Assembly: GCA_031963405.1 (NCBI GenBank)
Contig: JASSUJ010000001.1
Location: forward strand, 1,922,001-1,986,000
DNA: 64,000 nt
Direction: 5' to 3'
Source of the DNA: JASSUD01 sp031963405
Lineage (GTDB): Bacteria; Pseudomonadota; Gammaproteobacteria; Burkholderiales; Burkholderiaceae
The position numbers and the translations under genes were made by a program. This document shows, piece by piece, positions 61,720 to 64,000 of the stretch. The notes under the pieces are model-generated. The model searched no databases and was not told where the DNA came from. It worked only from the letters and a program-made list of their open reading frames with translations. The stretch's first letter is position 1. Each line of letters opens with the position of its first letter.

Positions 61720-62075
61720 TGAGTTAAGGAAAGTCTAAATGACACCGCCCCTGGGTTATGCAGCCCTGCCTTAAGCGTGGTTTTTTAAATCAGCATTTAA
61801 CAAAAAAGCAAAGCACGGTTTTTCAGGAAGCGTTGAATGAATCGAGAGTGATGTTATGCCCCGGTTTATTCAGCGCTTCCTTTCAGAAATGAGTAGGCGG
61901 GTTCTTAGGTGCTTAAGAAATAAGTTCGTAGCATGACGCTAGGAATTCTTGCCAATGATAGGCCTCACTACTGCTGCATTTCTCCGACTACCGACAATCT
62001 TAAGCAGATTGGCTAGCTGCTAAAATTTGTCACCCCCATTTTTTGATTGATCTGTTTTTTGTCTGAAGGATATTT
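61720..62075. other. Intergenic with two decayed palindromic elements
   Basis: At 61728-61776 a D-type remnant (AAGGAAAGTCTAAATGACAC, GGGTTATGCAGCCCTGCC) and at 61828-61887 a short C-type palindrome (CAGGAAGCGTTGAATGAATC, GGTTTATTCAGCGCTTCCTT). The gltA ribosome-binding site GAAGGA lies near 62065. No gene. Confidence 0.55.
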
Positions 62076-63380
62076 ATGAACTCGTCACGTGATCAAGCCA
62101 TGCTCTCTTTCAGCGACGGTTCATCGAGCGATATAGCGTTGCCTCTCCAGCACGGCTCGCTTGGTCCCGCCGCGATTGATATTCGCAAACTGTATGCTCA
62201 AACGGGCACATTTACCTATGACCCCGGTTTTATGGCAACCGCAGCTTGTAGTTCGGCTATCACTTATATCGACGGTGATAAAGGTGAACTACTGCATTGC
62301 GGCTATCCCATTGATCAGCTCGCTACCCACTGCGACTTTTTGGAAGTGTGCTATTTGCTGCTCAAAGGTGAGTTGCCAAATGCTGCGCAGAAACAGGAAT
62401 TCGTCACAACTGTCACTAGCCATACGATGGTGCATGAGCAAATGCACTTCTTTTTCCGCGGCTTTCGTCGTGACTCGCATCCTATGGCTGTGCTCACAGC
62501 TTGCGTGGGTGCGATGTCAGCTTTTTATCACGACTCTTTAAATATCAACGACCCTCACCATCGTGAAGTGTCGGCTGCCAGAATGATTGCGAAAATGCCA
62601 ACGCTTGTCGCGATGGCTTATAACTACAACATCGGCATGCCGTTTATGTATCCGCTCAACGAATTGTCTTACAGTGCCAATTTCATGCGCATGATGTTTG
62701 CCAATCCGTGTGAGGACTACGCTGTTAACGATGTGTTAGTGCGTGCGCTTGATCGCATTCTAATTTTGCACGCCGATCATGAGCAAAATGCCTCTACTTC
62801 TACCGTGCGTTTAGCCGGTTCGTCAGGCGCTAACCCGTTTGCTTGTATTGCCGCAGGCGTTGCCTGCCTATGGGGGCCAGCACATGGCGGCGCGAATGAG
62901 GCAGCGCTGAATATGTTGGAAGAAATTGGTACGCCAGACCGCATTCCAGAATTCATTAAGCAAGTCAAAGACAAAAACTCAAACATCAAGCTGATGGGCT
63001 TTGGTCATCGCGTCTATAAAAACTATGACCCACGCGCCAAGTTGATGCGTGAAACTTGCTATGAAGTGCTGGAAGCGCTTGGCTTGCAAAACGATCCTGT
63101 TTTCAAGTTAGCCATGGAGCTCGAAAAAATCGCACTGGAAGATGAATACTTCACTTCACGCAAGCTTTATCCCAACGTCGATTTTTACTCTGGCATTGTG
63201 CTGCGCGCGCTGGGTATTCCTTCCTCAATGTTTACTTGCATTTTTGCGATGGCAAGAACGGTGGGTTGGATTGCGCAATGGAGCGAAATGATTGCCGACC
63301 CAGAACAAAAAATTGGTCGTCCACGTCAACTTTATATTGGTAAAACGCAACGCAACGTAAAGCCTATGGCTGAGCGTTAA
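62076..63380 (+). CDS. gltA: Citrate synthase
   Basis: 434-residue hexameric-type (type II) citrate synthase condensing acetyl-CoA and oxaloacetate. Catalytic residues fit H270 (WGPAHGGANEAAL), H311 (MGFGHRVYKNYDPRAK) and D369 (NVDFYSG). A strong GAAGGA site precedes the ATG. Full length. The stop codon abuts a C-type element. Its position after sdhE completes a TCA gene block with mdh and acnA. Confidence 0.97.
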   Translation: MNSSRDQAMLSFSDGSSSDIALPLQHGSLGPAAIDIRKLYAQTGTFTYDPGFMATAACSSAITYIDGDKGELLHCGYPIDQLATHCDFLEVCYLLLKGELPNAAQKQEFVTTVTSHTMVHEQMHFFFRGFRRDSHPMAVLTACVGAMSAFYHDSLNINDPHHREVSAARMIAKMPTLVAMAYNYNIGMPFMYPLNELSYSANFMRMMFANPCEDYAVNDVLVRALDRILILHADHEQNASTSTVRLAGSSGANPFACIAAGVACLWGPAHGGANEAALNMLEEIGTPDRIPEFIKQVKDKNSNIKLMGFGHRVYKNYDPRAKLMRETCYEVLEALGLQNDPVFKLAMELEKIALEDEYFTSRKLYPNVDFYSGIVLRALGIPSSMFTCIFAMARTVGWIAQWSEMIADPEQKIGRPRQLYIGKTQRNVKPMAER

Positions 63381-63503
63381 GGAAACGCTGAATAATATAG
63401 ACAATAAGCCGGGAGCGGCATCATGCCTCCTTTCTTACATTAGAGATTAATGTACTGGCAGCAAAGGCATTCCTTGCTCCCGGCTTATTCAGCGCTTCCT
63501 TAA
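63379..63503. repeat. Palindromic element, C type, long
   Basis: AAGGAAACGCTGAATAATAT on the left and GGCTTATTCAGCGCTTCCTT on the right. Inside are CCGGGAGCGGCATCATGCC, an expanded apex with ATTAATGTACTGGCAGC and GGCATTCCTTGCTCCCGG. It begins at the gltA stop and ends 48 bases before leuB. Confidence 0.88.
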
Positions 63504-63550
63504 GCTTTACGTTTTACGATTAACTGGATTAAGCAGACCCGGGTCTTAGC

Positions 63551-64000
63551 ATGAAAATAGCTGTTCTAGCTGGCGATGGCATTGGGCCAGAAATTGTTGC
63601 GCAAGCACGCAAAGTACTGAATGCGCTCGACCTCAACTTCACCTTTGAAGAAGCATTGGTGGGTGGGGCAGCTTATGACGCGTATGGTCACCCGCTACCT
63701 GATGCAACGCTCGCGCTAGCACAGGCTGCAGATGCGATCTTATTTGGTGCGGTAGGTGATTGGAAATATGATGCGCTGGCGCGTGAATTACGCCCTGAGC
63801 AAGCCATTTTGGGTTTGCGTAAACATTTACAATTATTTGCTAATTTACGGCCAGCGCTTTTATACCCAGCCCTAGCCAATGCCTCATCGTTAAAACCCGA
63901 GGTCGTGAGTGGGCTTGATCTATTGATCGTGCGCGAACTGAATGGCGATATTTACTTCGGGCAACCACGCGGTATCCGTCTGGCACCCGATGGCCGCTTT
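63551..64000 (+). CDS. leuB: 3-isopropylmalate dehydrogenase (5' part, runs off the window)
   Basis: First 150 codons of the NAD-dependent leucine-synthesis enzyme. KIAVLAGDGIGPEIVAQA is the classic N-terminus, GAVGDWKYDALARELRPEQA the substrate-loop region, and LRKHLQLFANLRPALLYP and VRELNGDIYFGQPRG follow the family order. The frame is open to the window edge. In Burkholderia leuC and leuD usually stand between gltA and leuB; neither is here. Confidence 0.93.
   Translation, partial: MKIAVLAGDGIGPEIVAQARKVLNALDLNFTFEEALVGGAAYDAYGHPLPDATLALAQAADAILFGAVGDWKYDALARELRPEQAILGLRKHLQLFANLRPALLYPALANASSLKPEVVSGLDLLIVRELNGDIYFGQPRGIRLAPDGRF

Noticed and set aside
1..64000. tRNA, rRNA, transposase or phage integrase genes
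   Set aside because: Looked for across the window and none recognised; mobility here seems confined to the palindromic elements.

Overview
The window looks like chromosomal DNA of a host-restricted Burkholderiaceae-type betaproteobacterium. The gene order ponA (divergent) / pilMNO(P)Q-aroK-aroB-dgt, the lptM-lysA pair next to cyaY, ccsB-resB-cytochrome c4 / engB-hemB, and mdh / sdhCDAB-sdhE-gltA are all Burkholderia-like. The cargo is not free-living Burkholderia-like: several large F-box, ankyrin and leucine-rich-repeat (LRR) proteins of eukaryotic type, and a dense scatter of palindromic repeats. An endofungal symbiont of the Mycoavidus/Glomeribacter kind would fit; this is inference, since no rRNA gene is present.

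Layout. 1-6664: eukaryotic-like island with two F-box paralogues flanking an F-box/ankyrin protein, then an OmpW-family porin. 7439-16598 (minus strand): dgt, aroB, aroK and the type IV pilus genes pilQ, a pilO-pilP fusion, pilN and pilM. 17159-21778: PBP1A, frataxin (minus strand), LptM lipoprotein, lysA. 22538-27009 (minus strand): ccsB, resB, cytochrome c4. 27368-29151: engB, hemB. 29693-33372: AT-rich island with an F-box-like/LRR protein and two membrane proteins. 33741-43801: cutA, mltA, apaG, rpe, trpE, a di-heme peroxidase lipoprotein, an acid phosphatase/phospholipase-C-family enzyme, a PCu(A)C copper chaperone and SCO1. 44597-49436: otsB, an ABC exporter, an APC-family transporter. 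49957-52895: second AT-rich island with one full LRR protein and one 5'-truncated paralogue. 53091-64000: acnA, mdh, sdhCDAB, sdhE, gltA and the start of leuB, i.e. a near-contiguous TCA block.

The most unusual feature is a superfamily of about 100-180 bp palindromic elements. They share a core (GCCGTAC, a short loop, then GTACTGTCTGCGTCGGCATT) but carry different outer arms (called A, B, C, D, E and I here; two further families, G and H, have related architecture). More than 30 copies, intact or decayed, lie in nearly every intergenic gap. Several lie inside reading frames and are translated: three times in pilQ, in the signal-peptide region of cytochrome c4, and at the N-terminus of the di-heme peroxidase. 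Others supply the stop codons of pilQ, resB, apaG, rpe and the peroxidase. One copy is inserted inside another, and two tandem arrays exist. This resembles the Rickettsia palindromic elements in behaviour, but I do not recognise the sequence family.

How the genes work together: the housekeeping genes serve envelope growth, aromatic amino acid, lysine and haem synthesis, cytochrome maturation and the TCA cycle. The F-box/ankyrin/LRR proteins are candidate effectors that could engage the host ubiquitin machinery. Metabolic operons look eroded: trpE is without gph and trpGDC, and leuB is without leuCD beside gltA.
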